From Lachnospiraceae bacterium (GTDB taxonomy: Bacteria > Bacillota > Clostridia > Lachnospirales > Lachnospiraceae), in the NCBI GenBank assembly GCA_017962105.1, contig JAGCVY010000090.1:1-64000 (forward strand): 64,000 nt of DNA, given 5' to 3'. The notes under the pieces were generated by a model that did not search any database, was not told where the DNA came from, and worked only from the letters and a program-made list of their open reading frames with translations. The first letter of the stretch is position 1. Every line of letters starts with the position of its first letter. This document shows, one piece after another, positions 34,421 through 44,262 of this stretch. The translations under genes were made by a program, and so were the position numbers.

Positions 34421-36871
34421 TTACAGCTCTACGGTTACCTTGTCGAGATGCCAGATGTCGCGGACATACTCCTCGATGGTGCGGTCCGAAGTGAACTTGC
34501 CGGACTTTGCGACATTGAGGATAGCCATGCGTGCCCAGCGGTCCTCGTCGCGGTACGCTTCCTCGACGCGCTTCTGTGCAGCTTCGTAGGAGCGGAAGTC
34601 CTTGAGGATGAAATACTGGTCGGCGCGCTCGCCGCCGTTGCGGTCGAGAAGCGAGTTGTACAGCTCGCGGAACTGCTCCGGATCCTCCGGCGAGTAGAAA
34701 CCGTTGACGAGCTGCGTGAGCACCAGACGGATGTCCTGATCGGTGTTGTAAATCTCACGGGGATCGTAACCGCCGTTGTTCTCGAAGTTGATGACCTCGT
34801 CGGAGCTGAGACCGAAGATGAAGGCATTGTCCTCGCCGACTTCCTCGACGATCTCCACGTTGGCACCGTCCATCGTGCCGAGAGTCACGGCGCCGTTTAG
34901 CATAAACTTCATGTTGCCGGTACCGGAAGCCTCCTTGCTGGCGGTGGAGATCTGCTCGGAGACATCCGCTGCAGCGAAGATCCACTCGGCGTTGGAAACG
35001 CGGTAGTTCTCGATAAATACCACCTTCAGTTTGCCCTTTATGGTCTTGTCGTTGTTCACGACGTCAGCCACGCTGTTGATCAGCTTGATGATGGCCTTTG
35101 CACGGCGGTAGCCGGCGCTGGCCTTCGCACCGAAGATGAAGGTGCGAGGATAGAAATCCATATCCGGATTCATGCGAAGCTGATTGTACAGGTGCATCAC
35201 ATGCAGGATGTTCAGGAGCTGACGCTTGTACTCATGCAGACGCTTGACCTGCACGTCGAAGATCGAGCGGGGATCCACCTCGATCCCGTTGTGCTCCTTG
35301 ATGTATTCCACAAGGCGAAGCTTGTTCTTGTATTTGATGTTCATGAACTCGCGGCGGCAGCGCTCATCGTCGGCGTACACCGCAAGCTTCTCGATATGCG
35401 GAAGATCCGTGATCCACTCGTCGCCGATCTTGCCGGTCACCCAGTTCGCAAGAAGCGGGTTGCCGTGCAGGAGGAATCTTCTCTGGGTGATACCGTTGGT
35501 CTTGTTGTTGAACTTCTCCGGCCAGAACTCGTAAAAGTCGCGGAGCTGCTCCTTCTTGAGGATCTCGGTGTGCAGTCTCGCAACACCGTTGACGGAAAAT
35601 CCTGCCACGATCGCAAGGTTGGCCATGCGGATCTGACCGTCCATGACGATGGCCATCTTCCGGATCTTCTCGTAATTGCCCGGATAACGCTGCTCAACCT
35701 GAGCTACGAAGCGGCGGTTAATCTCCTCGACGATCTGGTACACACGGGGCAGAAGACGCGAGAAGAGCTCGATGGGCCATTTTTCGAGTGCTTCGGCCAT
35801 GATGGTGTGGTTCGTGTATGCGCAGCAGCGGTTCGTGATGTCCCACGCCTCGTCCCAGGAGAGATAGTACTCGTCCATGAGGATACGCATGAGCTCCGGA
35901 ACCGTTACGGTCGGATGGGTGTCGTTCAGCTGGAAGACAACCTTCTCGGGAAGTCCGTGGATGTCGTCGTGGCGGGACATGTACTTCTTCACCGCACGCT
36001 GGATGCTGGCCGATACGAAGAAGTACTGCTGCTTTAAGCGAAGCTCCTTGCCGGCATAGTGGTTGTCGTTCGGGTACAGGACCTCGCAGATCAGACGGGC
36101 GAGGTTCTGCTGCTCCACCGCCTTGTGGTAGTCGCCGCGGTCGAAGCTCTCAAGGTTGAAGTTGTCGATGGCCTCCGCATCCCAGATGCGAAGCGTGTCG
36201 ACAACGTTGTTGCCGTAACCGACGATCGGCAGGTCGTAAGGGATCGCCATAACTGACTGGTAATTCTCCTGCGTAAAATGCTCTCTGCCGTTCTCGTCCT
36301 TCGAATAGCGCACATAGCCGCCGAACTTGACCTCGCATGCGTACTCGGGACGCTTGATCTCGAAGGGGTTGCCCTCCTTTAACCAGTCATCCGGCTTCTC
36401 CACCTGGTAACCGTCGCGGATGACCTGCTTGAACATGCCGTATTTGTAGCGGATGCCGCAGCCGTATGCCGGATATCCGAGGGTCGCAAGGGAATCCAGG
36501 AAGCACGCTGCCAGACGGCCGAGACCGCCGTTTCCGAGAGCTGCATCCGGCTCCTGATCCTCGATCACATCGAGATCAAGGCCAAGCTCCTCCAAAGCCT
36601 TGCGGATCTCCTTGTTCGCCTTCAAGTTGATGATATTATTGCCGAGCGCACGACCCATCAGGAACTCCATCGACAGGTAGTACACCGTCTTGGCATCCTT
36701 CTTCTCAAACTCCGCCTGGCTGGCAGCCCAGCGGTCCACCACATAGTCCTTCACCGCGAACGCAACGGCCTGATAAATCTGCTGCTGCGAAGCGTCCTCC
36801 ACCGTACGGCGGTAGAAGGTCTTCAGGTAGTCCTGCACGCTCTTTTTGAATTCTTTCTTGTTGATTACCAT
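34421..36871 (-). CDS. glgP: Glycogen/maltodextrin phosphorylase
   Basis: This 816-residue cytoplasmic enzyme releases glucose 1-phosphate from alpha-1,4-glucans using phosphate and pyridoxal phosphate. The cofactor lysine lies in EASGTGNMKFMLNGAVTLGT near residue 651, the family signature. DEPDAALGNGGLGRLAACFL-like sequence near residue 105 is also diagnostic. Length is normal. It lies downstream of an ABC importer but a terminator separates them. It likely feeds stored or imported glucan into glycolysis. Confidence 0.96.
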   Translation of the reverse strand: MVINKKEFKKSVQDYLKTFYRRTVEDASQQQIYQAVAFAVKDYVVDRWAASQAEFEKKDAKTVYYLSMEFLMGRALGNNIINLKANKEIRKALEELGLDLDVIEDQEPDAALGNGGLGRLAACFLDSLATLGYPAYGCGIRYKYGMFKQVIRDGYQVEKPDDWLKEGNPFEIKRPEYACEVKFGGYVRYSKDENGREHFTQENYQSVMAIPYDLPIVGYGNNVVDTLRIWDAEAIDNFNLESFDRGDYHKAVEQQNLARLICEVLYPNDNHYAGKELRLKQQYFFVSASIQRAVKKYMSRHDDIHGLPEKVVFQLNDTHPTVTVPELMRILMDEYYLSWDEAWDITNRCCAYTNHTIMAEALEKWPIELFSRLLPRVYQIVEEINRRFVAQVEQRYPGNYEKIRKMAIVMDGQIRMANLAIVAGFSVNGVARLHTEILKKEQLRDFYEFWPEKFNNKTNGITQRRFLLHGNPLLANWVTGKIGDEWITDLPHIEKLAVYADDERCRREFMNIKYKNKLRLVEYIKEHNGIEVDPRSIFDVQVKRLHEYKRQLLNILHVMHLYNQLRMNPDMDFYPRTFIFGAKASAGYRRAKAIIKLINSVADVVNNDKTIKGKLKVVFIENYRVSNAEWIFAAADVSEQISTASKEASGTGNMKFMLNGAVTLGTMDGANVEIVEEVGEDNAFIFGLSSDEVINFENNGGYDPREIYNTDQDIRLVLTQLVNGFYSPEDPEQFRELYNSLLDRNGGERADQYFILKDFRSYEAAQKRVEEAYRDEDRWARMAILNVAKSGKFTSDRTIEEYVRDIWHLDKVTVEL

Positions 36872-36969
36872 ACTATCCTCTTTTCCTCTTTGCTCCGCAC
36901 CGGAAGCGGTTTGCCGCTTCGTTTCCGTATCCGGTTTTCCTGCGGGGCAATCAAAGCGTAAAGTCTGCT

Positions 36970-36976
36970 ACAGTAT
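36970..36976 (-). promoter_or_regulatory. Likely -10 of the glgP promoter
   Basis: TATACT is present on the minus strand about 100 bases before glgP. The -35 region at 17 bases is poor, so this is a weak or activated promoter. Confidence 0.4.
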
Positions 36977-37054
36977 AGCACAAATTTTCCGCATCGACCA
37001 TACAAAGTTTCGGAAAATGAGCGTGCTTTTTTGTAATTATTTACGGTAAAACAA

Positions 37055-37078
37055 AGGACCCTCCTTGCGGAGAGTCCT
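37055..37078 (-). terminator. Terminator of the third sugar importer
   Basis: On the minus strand AGGACTCTCC pairs with GGAGGGTCCT around a GCAA loop, followed by TTGTTTT. It ends the transcript of the permease gene. Confidence 0.85.
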
Positions 37079-37119
37079 GATTTTTCATGTTTTTTAGTTG
37101 CGTGCAATTGTTTTCTGCA

Positions 37120-38001
37120 TCAGCCCTTGACTGCACCGGCGATGAAACTGTCTTGAATACGTCTGCTGAACAGGATATAGAAGACAATTGTCGGCATGGT
37201 AGCAATAACAAGTGCTGCACCGATCGGACCCCACTCTGTGGTGTGGCTTCCGAAGAGCTGAGCCATACCTGCAGGGAGCGTCATGTAATCCTCACCGGTA
37301 AGGAAGGTCGATGCGAACATAAGCTCGTTCCAGCACTGCAGGAACGTATAGATAGCTGTTGTCGCAACAGCGGGCTTCATAAGCGGAAGAATTACGCTGA
37401 AGAATACTTTGCCGCGTCCGCAGCCGTCAATGTAAGCTGCCTCGTCGAGTTCCTTCGGGATCTGTATCATGAAACCGTTACAGATCAGCAACGCCATTGC
37501 CAGTGAGAATGCCGAATACGGAACAATCAAGGCGATCGGCGTATTGATAAGCTTCAACTTACTTACAACCAGGTAAACCGGGATAATGGATGCCTGAATC
37601 GGGATGGTGATACCGAGCATGAAAATACGGTTCATCATCTCGCTGGCACGCCAACGGATTCTGGTGATCGCATAGGAAGCCATCATGGCCGCAAGCGTTG
37701 TAATAACGATCGTTGCAAAGGTGATAATGATACTGTTCAGGAAGAATCGGCCAATCGGACCTGTGTTCATTGCCTCCTTGAAGTTGCTCCAGAACCACTT
37801 GTTCGGAGCTCCCTCAGGCAAACCGAATTTGTTGGTGTCCAGGATCTGCTTGTTATCCTTCAAAGCAAAGGTGAACATCCAGTATAACGGATACAGGTTG
37901 ATAATCGCCCATATTGCGAGGAAGATGGAAATGAGAACATTAACCCATCCTTTGGTCTTCCGGACCTGATATTGTTGAAGATCATTCTTATTCTTAGCCA
38001 T
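37120..38001 (-). CDS. Sugar ABC transporter permease, MalG-type
   Basis: This 293-residue permease has six spans and the EAA loop DEAAYIDGCGRGKVFFSVIL. It follows its MalF-type partner by one base. It is part of the third ATPase-less CUT1 importer in the window. Codon use is less GC-rich than in most neighbours, as in the other genes of this importer. Confidence 0.92.
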   Translation of the reverse strand: MAKNKNDLQQYQVRKTKGWVNVLISIFLAIWAIINLYPLYWMFTFALKDNKQILDTNKFGLPEGAPNKWFWSNFKEAMNTGPIGRFFLNSIIITFATIVITTLAAMMASYAITRIRWRASEMMNRIFMLGITIPIQASIIPVYLVVSKLKLINTPIALIVPYSAFSLAMALLICNGFMIQIPKELDEAAYIDGCGRGKVFFSVILPLMKPAVATTAIYTFLQCWNELMFASTFLTGEDYMTLPAGMAQLFGSHTTEWGPIGAALVIATMPTIVFYILFSRRIQDSFIAGAVKG

Positions 38002-38002
38002 A

Positions 38003-38899
38003 TCAGTCCCTCTCTTTGAAAATCGTACTGATTAAGATTGCGAAGAAGAAACACAACAAAATCAGCAACACGGCAACTGCACTGGCCACACCGTACTCGC
38101 CTCGAAGAGTCATGTAATCCATGAGGATCGTACTAGGCACGGATGCATCCTTCGTCGAAAGATTCATTGCAATGATACGAATCAGATCGTACGACTTCAG
38201 GGAACCGGTAATCGCAAAGATTACGCTTACCTTGACGATCTGCTTCATGGAAGGAATGACCACGAAACGGTCAACCTGCCAATCGGTAGCACCGTCAATC
38301 TTAGCTGCCTCACGAAGTTCTGTAGGAACACTCTTAACGCCGGCGTACATCAGCAACATATGATAACCGACATACTGCCACAACATCGGGATAAAGCATG
38401 AGTACAACAGTTTTCCCTGACCTTCTGCCAGCCACTGTATATTGTCGTCACCTTCTTTCAGGTAGCCGACCAGACGCAGCAGCGAGTTGAGAAGACCTCT
38501 GGGGTCGAAAATTTTCAGCCACAACTGACCGATAACTACGGTGGAGATCAGCACCGGCAGGAAGTTAACGGAAAGGAAGAACCTCTCACCCTTAATTCCT
38601 CTACCGAGCAGAAGAGCCAAGCCGAGTGCTAACGGCAGCTGAATGAAGACCGAAAATCCCGCAAGGAGCAGGGCGTGAACCACAGAATCCTTGAACGGAA
38701 TGTAAGCCGGGAAATCCTTGTTGAACAATCTCTTATAGTTGTCCCATCCCAGCCAGGTCTTCTGACCGAATCCTTTGTACTGATAAAAACTGTTGATTGC
38801 CGAGGATGCCATGGGTGCGACCAAAATTCCCACAAACAAAAGCAGGGCCGGCAGCAAAAACAGGAAAATAGTCACGCCGTCATATTTTTTACTTTTCAT
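38003..38899 (-). CDS. Sugar ABC transporter permease, MalF-type
   Basis: This 298-residue permease has the EAA loop REAAKIDGATDWQVDRFVVI and a short basic N-terminus (MKSKKYDGVTIFLFLLPALL). It follows the binding protein gene after a hairpin that probably lowers permease expression relative to the binding protein. Confidence 0.92.
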   Translation of the reverse strand: MKSKKYDGVTIFLFLLPALLLFVGILVAPMASSAINSFYQYKGFGQKTWLGWDNYKRLFNKDFPAYIPFKDSVVHALLLAGFSVFIQLPLALGLALLLGRGIKGERFFLSVNFLPVLISTVVIGQLWLKIFDPRGLLNSLLRLVGYLKEGDDNIQWLAEGQGKLLYSCFIPMLWQYVGYHMLLMYAGVKSVPTELREAAKIDGATDWQVDRFVVIPSMKQIVKVSVIFAITGSLKSYDLIRIIAMNLSTKDASVPSTILMDYMTLRGEYGVASAVAVLLILLCFFFAILISTIFKERD

Positions 38900-38920
38900 G
38901 ATGCTCTGCCTTCCTAAAGA

Positions 38921-38958
38921 GAAGTGGCCTCTCCCTGTCTGATGGAAAAGGCCACTTC
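38921..38958 (-). terminator. Intra-operon hairpin after the binding protein
   Basis: GAAGTGGCC (38921-38929) pairs with GGCCACTTC (38950-38958). The T-run on the minus strand is weak (TCTTT), so it fits partial termination or mRNA protection between binding protein and permeases. Confidence 0.7.
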
Positions 38959-39001
38959 AATTACTCAAATAATCACAGTGCCCAAGTTGTACAACAACTG
39001 A

Positions 39002-40234
39002 TTATCTGATAGCCGCCTTAAGAGCAGCGATGAAACCAGCACCGTCAACCTGCTTGGTGTAAACAAGAGCAACCTGCTCAAGATACTTACCAGCTTCGTC
39101 CGAAGGCATTGCGGTATCACCGAAGAGTACCATGTAATCAGACTTAGCAACGATATCAGCTACGGAACGAGTAAGCTCGTTAACCGAAGATGCATCGTAG
39201 TCTACCGTCCAAGCCGGGAGACCGCAGCCATCAAGGTAACCATACTTGCAGATAAGCTGACCAAGTTCGAAGGTGTACTTAGCAGTGTTCTCAGCATCCT
39301 TAGCGGACTTAGCTACAGCGAGCGTATCCGACGGACCACCGATAAGCTGGCCAAGTTTAGCCTTGCTGTCATCGATAACCGGGAATTCAGCAACCTGGCA
39401 GTTCTTAGGTCCCTTCTGGGAGAAGTCTGCACAGTTCCAAGTTCCGTTCATGTAGAACGCATACTTGCCATCGATGAAGTTCTGCTTAACAGCATCGTTA
39501 CCAAGGCTGACACCATCGGGATCAAAGTACTTCTTGTCGATCATATCCTGGAAAATGGTAACGGCCTTAGCCACATCCGGATTGTCCCAGGTAGCACCGT
39601 TGCAGAAGATATCATCAAGCGCCTTAGCACCGATGCTCTTCTCGATGATGGACTCGAGGTACTCAGTAACGCACCAAGTCTCCTTGCCGGCGCAGCCGAA
39701 AGGAATCTTGCCAGCAGCAACAAGCTTATCACAGCACTCAATGAGTTCGGTGTAGGAGCCGGGAACCTTGTCGTATCCGACTTCCTTCAGGATGTCCATG
39801 TTAGCGAAAAGACCAACGATGTTCATCGTGAGCGGCACACCATACTTCTTGCCGTTGTACGTTGTGTTCTTGCACATCTTCTCCGGAAGTTTGTCAGCGA
39901 ATCCCTTGTAAGCGTCGTCAAGGCAGTAAACCTTATCTTCCTTAACGAAATCGCCGAGGAATGCGCAGGACCAAGTGAAGAAAATGTCAGGCATGTTGTC
40001 GCCGGCTACAGCAGCTTTGATCTTCTGCTTGTAAGTCTCGTTCTCAATAGCTTCCCAGTTGAGTTTGGTATCAGGATACTTCTTCTCCATCTCCTTGATA
40101 GCTTCCTCATAGGAATGACGGTTGGAGTCGCTCTTCGTAGCGATACACCACATCGTCAGGCCATCGTCCTTCGTACAAGCGCTGAGGCCAAGTACAGCCA
40201 CGATCGCCAGCAACATTGCAAGAAATTTTTTCAT
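39002..40234 (-). CDS. Sugar ABC transporter substrate-binding lipoprotein
   Basis: This 410-residue protein has the lipobox LSAC (Cys20) and a full-length solute-binding fold (YKQKIKAAVAGDNMPDIFFT near residue 75, GKKYGVPLTMNIVGLFANMD near 130). It lacks the Thr/Pro linker found in the 14.6-kb binding protein. It begins the three-gene importer. Codon use is strongly biased to a small set of codons, which suggests high expression. The start follows AAGGAGGACGTC. Confidence 0.92.
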   Translation of the reverse strand: MKKFLAMLLAIVAVLGLSACTKDDGLTMWCIATKSDSNRHSYEEAIKEMEKKYPDTKLNWEAIENETYKQKIKAAVAGDNMPDIFFTWSCAFLGDFVKEDKVYCLDDAYKGFADKLPEKMCKNTTYNGKKYGVPLTMNIVGLFANMDILKEVGYDKVPGSYTELIECCDKLVAAGKIPFGCAGKETWCVTEYLESIIEKSIGAKALDDIFCNGATWDNPDVAKAVTIFQDMIDKKYFDPDGVSLGNDAVKQNFIDGKYAFYMNGTWNCADFSQKGPKNCQVAEFPVIDDSKAKLGQLIGGPSDTLAVAKSAKDAENTAKYTFELGQLICKYGYLDGCGLPAWTVDYDASSVNELTRSVADIVAKSDYMVLFGDTAMPSDEAGKYLEQVALVYTKQVDGAGFIAALKAAIR

Positions 40235-40267
40235 GACGTCCTCCTTAGATAAAAAGATAAATTTTTC

Positions 40268-40302
40268 AGCTTACGCTGATATATCGAAAGCGTTACCGCT
40301 TT
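40268..40302. promoter_or_regulatory. Two inverted repeats upstream of the importer
   Basis: AAAGCG and CGCTTT flank a 4-base centre at 40287-40302, and CAGC and GCTG flank TTAC at 40268-40279. No T-run follows, so they look more like regulator sites or leader hairpins than terminators. The regulator is unknown. Confidence 0.4.
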
Positions 40303-40307
40303 ACGAA

Positions 40308-40910
40308 CTAGTTTGTCATCTTCACCATTCCGAACGGATAGTCGAGGATTAGCTTTCCATTCTCCAGCGAATAGTAAAGGGTTGTGTCGGGAAATGCTCC
40401 CTGAGTGTCATACACGAGTTTGATGGAGTGATCCTCGCCTACCGTGTAGTAGCCCGCCCAAAGTCCGTCCTCCAGGAACGTTCCCTTGTCGGAAAATTGG
40501 AAGCTCCACTCGTTGTCCCGGATCCAGGCTCCGATCAGCGTATCCTTGTCGTCACCCTTGTAGAAATCATAGGTGAGTTTCTGATACAGATAGCGCTTGG
40601 TCTCGGTGTCGTAGTATCTCATCTCCGTGACCGTTCCGTCCTCCGCCGTCAGCTTCAGCGTGGTGTCGGTCCACTCGTAACTCTTGTATTTCGTAAGCTT
40701 GGTGCCGGCTGTGAACCGTGCCTCGCGGAATGCTGCCGTGCCGTCCTCGTAAAGTTTCAGGCAGGGCGTTTTGTCGTCTTCCATGTAGGCCCACTGTTCA
40801 GTTACCGATCCGCGCTCCTCCTCTGGATCATCGGTGGTGCATGCCGCAAGCATAAGCACTAAAGTCAATGCGCAGAGGAGAAAAAGCATCTTTTTACAAC
40901 TCATGATCAA
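40308..40910 (-). CDS. Lipoprotein of unknown function (lipocalin-like repeat)
   Basis: This lipoprotein of about 200 residues has a signal peptide ending LAAC near residue 24. The start is either the TTG at 40910 (spacing 6 from AAAGG) or the ATG at 40904 (spacing 12). The mature part has repeated beta-strand motifs such as TEQWAYMEDDKTPCLKLYED and GAWIRDNEWSFQFSDKGTFL, similar to DUF5640-like lipocalin proteins. It has a strong promoter and lies immediately upstream of the sugar importer. The function is unknown. Confidence 0.7.
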   Translation of the reverse strand: MIMSCKKMLFLLCALTLVLMLAACTTDDPEEERGSVTEQWAYMEDDKTPCLKLYEDGTAAFREARFTAGTKLTKYKSYEWTDTTLKLTAEDGTVTEMRYYDTETKRYLYQKLTYDFYKGDDKDTLIGAWIRDNEWSFQFSDKGTFLEDGLWAGYYTVGEDHSIKLVYDTQGAFPDTTLYYSLENGKLILDYPFGMVKMTN

Positions 40911-41310
40911 CGATTACCTTTCTTCCTTCTTCCACACCCACATTGCGCTTGCCGTCCGCTGTTTTCGGAGGCGCATTAAGCCCTTCGCGAATACCCCAAA
41001 TTACAAGATGATTATAGCCATCTTTTTTCGTCAAGTCAAGTAACTTTTTTTACTTTTTCAAGCATCTTTTTGATATTTTGCACAAAAGCCCGTCATCGGG
41101 AACCGCATTTTCCGCAAGGATTTTCGACAACAGTGACAATACGGCGCCGTTTTCGGCGGTTCCTTTTTGGAAAGCCGTCTCCCGCCCTCTCACGGGAACC
41201 GCAACATATGCCGCAGACCCCCTGTAAAAGGCCCATTGCTTGTGCCCTGCCGCTCCGATGCGGACCTTCTGTCCGGTCCTGCCGTCTGGTGCCGCTTCCC
41301 TGCGCGGATC
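40911..41310. other. 400-base gap between lipoprotein and FGGY kinase genes
   Basis: It contains the lipoprotein promoter (41011-41039) and one CATTTTCC octamer near 41105. From 41100 to 41310 the sequence is GC-rich with short repeats but I see no gene or clear terminator. Confidence 0.5.
41011..41039 (-). promoter_or_regulatory. Promoter of the 40.9-kb lipoprotein
   Basis: TTGACT (41034-41039), 17 bases, TATAAT (41011-41016). This is one of the best promoters in the window. It may also serve the downstream sugar importer. Confidence 0.85.
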
Positions 41311-42876
41311 CTACAGCCCGGCGCGGAAACTCTTCATGAACTCCTCGCAGCCCGCGACGTCCGCCGCATCCGGCGCGATCGTCGTCGCCTTCATCGAGGC
41401 GAAGATCTCGCTGTCGAGGAACTCCTGCAGCGTCTGCGCGGATCCCGCAAGCTTCGCAGCCGTGTACTGCGCCAATACGGCAATGCCCCAGGCGCCGCCC
41501 TCGCCGGCCGTCTCCATCACGGATACCGGGGCGCCGACCATGGCCGCCGCGATCTTCTGACCCGCCAGCGGAGTCTTGAAGTATCCGCCGTGACCGAGCA
41601 TCCGGTCAACCTTCACGCCCTCTTCCTTGAGCATCAGGTCAAGGCCGACCTTCAGCGCTCCCAGTGCGGAGCAAAGGTGCATGCGCATAAAGTTCGCAAG
41701 CGTAAAATGACTCTCCGCCGTCCGCTTCACCTCCAGCCTGCTGTCGGCAGCGCCGACCACCGGCTCTCCGGAGAGGAAATTGTACGAGAGAAGTCCGCCG
41801 CAGTCCGGCTCACCCTCAAGGGCGATGCCGTACATCTTGGTGAACAGCTCTCCCATATCAAAGGAAACCCCCATCTTCTCGCCGACTTCCGCGAACAGCT
41901 TCACCCACGCATTGATATCGGAGGTGCAGTTGTTGCAGTGCACCATACCGACCAAAGCGCCGTCCGGCGTCGTCACAAGGTCGATCTCCGGATATACCTT
42001 GGAAAGTTCCTTCTCAAGCACGACCATGGCAAATACGCTCGTACCCGCCGAGATGTTGCCGGTTCTCTTGCCGACGCTGTTGGTTGCAACCATACCGGTG
42101 CCCGCATCGCCCTCCGGCGGGCAGAACGGGATTCCCGGCTGAAGGTTGCCGCTCGGATCCAGGAATTTGGCGCCGCACGCCGTCAATGTGCCCGCGCACT
42201 CACCGGCCGTGAGTACCTTCGGAAGAATGTCGGAAAGTTTCCACGGCATCTTCTTTGCAAGCGGCAGCTCGTCGAACTTCGCAAGCATCGCCTCGTCATA
42301 GTCGCCCGTCTTCGGATCGATGGGGAACATGCCCGACGCGTCGCCGACGCCCAGCACCTTCTCTCCGGTCAACCAGCGGTGTACCCAGCCTGCAAGCGTC
42401 GTGAAGAACACGATGTCCCCAACATGGTCCTCCCCGTTCAGCATCGCCTGATACAGGTGCGCGATGCTCCATCTCTGGGGAATGTTATAATTGAACACCT
42501 TCGTCAATTCCTCGGCTGCCTCACCGGTTATGGTGTTGCGCCAGGTGCGGAACGGCACGAGAAGCCGTCCCGATCTGTTAAACGCCAGGTATCCGTGCAT
42601 CATCGCAGAGATACCGATGGCGGCAAATTTCGTTAGTTCAATCCCGTACTCGGCCTTCACGTTGGCCCGCAGATCGGCATAGCACGCCTGGAGCCCGCCG
42701 CGGATGTCCTCCTCGGTGTAGGTCCATACGCCGTTCTCATAGCGGTTCTCCCAGCCGTGGCCGCCCTGCGCGAGCACGTTGCCCTTCGCGTCGCTCACCA
42801 CCGCCTTGATCCTTGTCGAACCGAACTCGATTCCCAATACCGCCTTGCCTTCCGTTAAGATCGTCTTGCTGTCCAT
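41311..42876 (-). CDS. FGGY-family carbohydrate kinase
   Basis: This 521-residue protein phosphorylates a sugar using ATP. GIEFGSTRIKAVVSD at residues 14-28 is the phosphate-binding loop of the actin-like ATPase fold, and MLGHGGYFKTP near residue 435 is the C-terminal FGGY signature region. GDAGTGMVATNS near residue 270 also fits. Substrate could be xylulose, ribulose or another pentulose; the sequence differs from typical XylB, so I leave it open. It has a promoter of its own and is not in an operon. Confidence 0.85.
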   Translation of the reverse strand: MDSKTILTEGKAVLGIEFGSTRIKAVVSDAKGNVLAQGGHGWENRYENGVWTYTEEDIRGGLQACYADLRANVKAEYGIELTKFAAIGISAMMHGYLAFNRSGRLLVPFRTWRNTITGEAAEELTKVFNYNIPQRWSIAHLYQAMLNGEDHVGDIVFFTTLAGWVHRWLTGEKVLGVGDASGMFPIDPKTGDYDEAMLAKFDELPLAKKMPWKLSDILPKVLTAGECAGTLTACGAKFLDPSGNLQPGIPFCPPEGDAGTGMVATNSVGKRTGNISAGTSVFAMVVLEKELSKVYPEIDLVTTPDGALVGMVHCNNCTSDINAWVKLFAEVGEKMGVSFDMGELFTKMYGIALEGEPDCGGLLSYNFLSGEPVVGAADSRLEVKRTAESHFTLANFMRMHLCSALGALKVGLDLMLKEEGVKVDRMLGHGGYFKTPLAGQKIAAAMVGAPVSVMETAGEGGAWGIAVLAQYTAAKLAGSAQTLQEFLDSEIFASMKATTIAPDAADVAGCEEFMKSFRAGL

Positions 42877-43063
42877 CCCGTATACCTTCCTTTTCCCTTT
42901 ATTTCAGCTGTGTATTTCAGTTCCGTGCTCCGGCTCAATACTTCTGATCCGTCCGGGCGCCGGGCATTGTCCGTATCCTGTCCGTGCCCCGTCGGAAGCC
43001 TGTCTCCGCGGATGCATTTGTCATTTTCCGACAGGCGTTTCCCGCCTCATCGGGACTTCTCTC

Positions 43064-43092
43064 ATCATCGCACATTTTACGTATTTTTTCAA
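43064..43092 (-). promoter_or_regulatory. Promoter of the FGGY kinase
   Basis: TTGAAA (43087-43092), 17 bases, GATGAT (43064-43069). The spacer contains a GTAAAATG octamer. Confidence 0.65.
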
Positions 43093-43126
43093 GTCATACG
43101 AATCAGTTCCGCTGCGGTTCAGTTCA

Positions 43127-43660
43127 TTATCTCCCGCTGCTTTCGTCGTTGAAAAACCGTTCCTTCACTATGGACATGACCCGCATTTCCCGCTCCATAA
43201 ACGCTTCGCCGACTCGTTCGAACGCTTCCTTGTTGCACCCAATGGGGCCCGTAAGGGATTCCAGCCAAACCGGCTCGGCGCCCTCCCGGATCTCGTGCTC
43301 GTCGGGTTTCCTCGGCCGGACCTCATCCGTGACATCGCACAGATAATAGTAGTTTCTCTGTTCAAAGATCCCGTCCGGATCCTTGCTGTCCCGCTGCCGC
43401 CGTATGACGATCCCGAACTCCCTGACGGACTCGGGAATGACCACCCGCCCGGTTTCCTCCGCAACCTCGCGGATCATCGCCTGCTCCGGCGTCTCTCCCG
43501 CTTCGATCCCGCCCCCGGGGAACTCGTAGGTGTCAAACTTCGCAACGCGGTTCAAAAGCACCTTTCCGTCTTTCACAACGATTCCCCTCGACGAGGGTCT
43601 CGTATATACTTTCCCGTCCGGGTTGTAGTTTTTTCGATCCATTCGGAACAATTCCCTCAT
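43127..43660 (-). CDS. NUDIX hydrolase
   Basis: I start at MRELFRMDRKN (43660), six bases after GGGAGGAG. The longer frame overlaps the upstream gene and is unlikely. The Nudix box GGGIEAGETPEQAMIREVAEE lies at about residues 50-70. Such enzymes hydrolyse nucleoside diphosphates linked to other groups; the substrate is unknown. It is the second of two adjacent NUDIX genes. The protein is about 177 residues. Confidence 0.9.
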   Translation of the reverse strand: MRELFRMDRKNYNPDGKVYTRPSSRGIVVKDGKVLLNRVAKFDTYEFPGGGIEAGETPEQAMIREVAEETGRVVIPESVREFGIVIRRQRDSKDPDGIFEQRNYYYLCDVTDEVRPRKPDEHEIREGAEPVWLESLTGPIGCNKEAFERVGEAFMEREMRVMSIVKERFFNDESSGR

Positions 43661-43755
43661 GGTTTCTCCTCCCATCGGCCGGCAAACGTTTTGAGCGTTC
43701 CGTGTTCGCCATTTCTTGCCGGCGTGCCGAGTCATTCCGTGCAGTGTCCGACACA

Positions 43756-44223
43756 TCAGTTTTCGCCTGCGTACTCCGCCAGAAGCTTCCGGAACACCGG
43801 GCGGATCGGCGGCGAGATCATTTCCAGGGCAATCTCCTCCGGCGGGAAGAACCGCACTTCCTCCAGTTCCTCCGACTGCATGCGCAGTTCGCCGTGGTAT
43901 TTGCGGCCTCGGAAAACAACTTCCAAATAGTAGATTTCATCTCCGTTCGGATACACGATGTGCGACTCCGGCCCGGAGTTGATCATAAAGAGTTCCAGCT
44001 CGTCCGCCTCGATTCCCATCTCCTCTCGAAGCTCGCGCCGTGCGCACTCCTCGACGGTCTCGCCCATCTCCATCCCTCCGCCGGAGTATCCCCACAAATG
44101 GTTGTCGGTCCGCTTTCCCAGAAGCACTTCGCCCCGCTCGTTCTCGATGATGATACTGCCGGCGCCGTGAATGATCGGACGGTGGCCGATTATTTTCCGT
44201 AAGTCCTTAATGTAGTCTGCCAT
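43756..44223 (-). CDS. NUDIX hydrolase
   Basis: This 155-residue protein has the Nudix box GGGMEMGETVEECARRELRE at about residues 48-67. The N-terminus (MADYIKDLRKIIGHRPIIHG) is typical of small NUDIX hydrolases in Firmicutes. It is only distantly related to the neighbouring NUDIX protein. It follows the amidase gene by 39 bases, so amidase and the two NUDIX genes probably form one transcript. Confidence 0.92.
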   Translation of the reverse strand: MADYIKDLRKIIGHRPIIHGAGSIIIENERGEVLLGKRTDNHLWGYSGGGMEMGETVEECARRELREEMGIEADELELFMINSGPESHIVYPNGDEIYYLEVVFRGRKYHGELRMQSEELEEVRFFPPEEIALEMISPPIRPVFRKLLAEYAGEN

Positions 44224-44262
44224 GGTCTCCCCCTTGTATTGGCTTGTGAATCACTGCCGTGG

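Noticed and set aside
40287..40302. CcpA cre site or LacI operator at AAAGCG-N4-CGCTTT
   Set aside because: The four-base centre and sequence do not match TGWAANCGNTNWCA or the usual central CG of LacI operators; left as an inverted repeat of unknown use.
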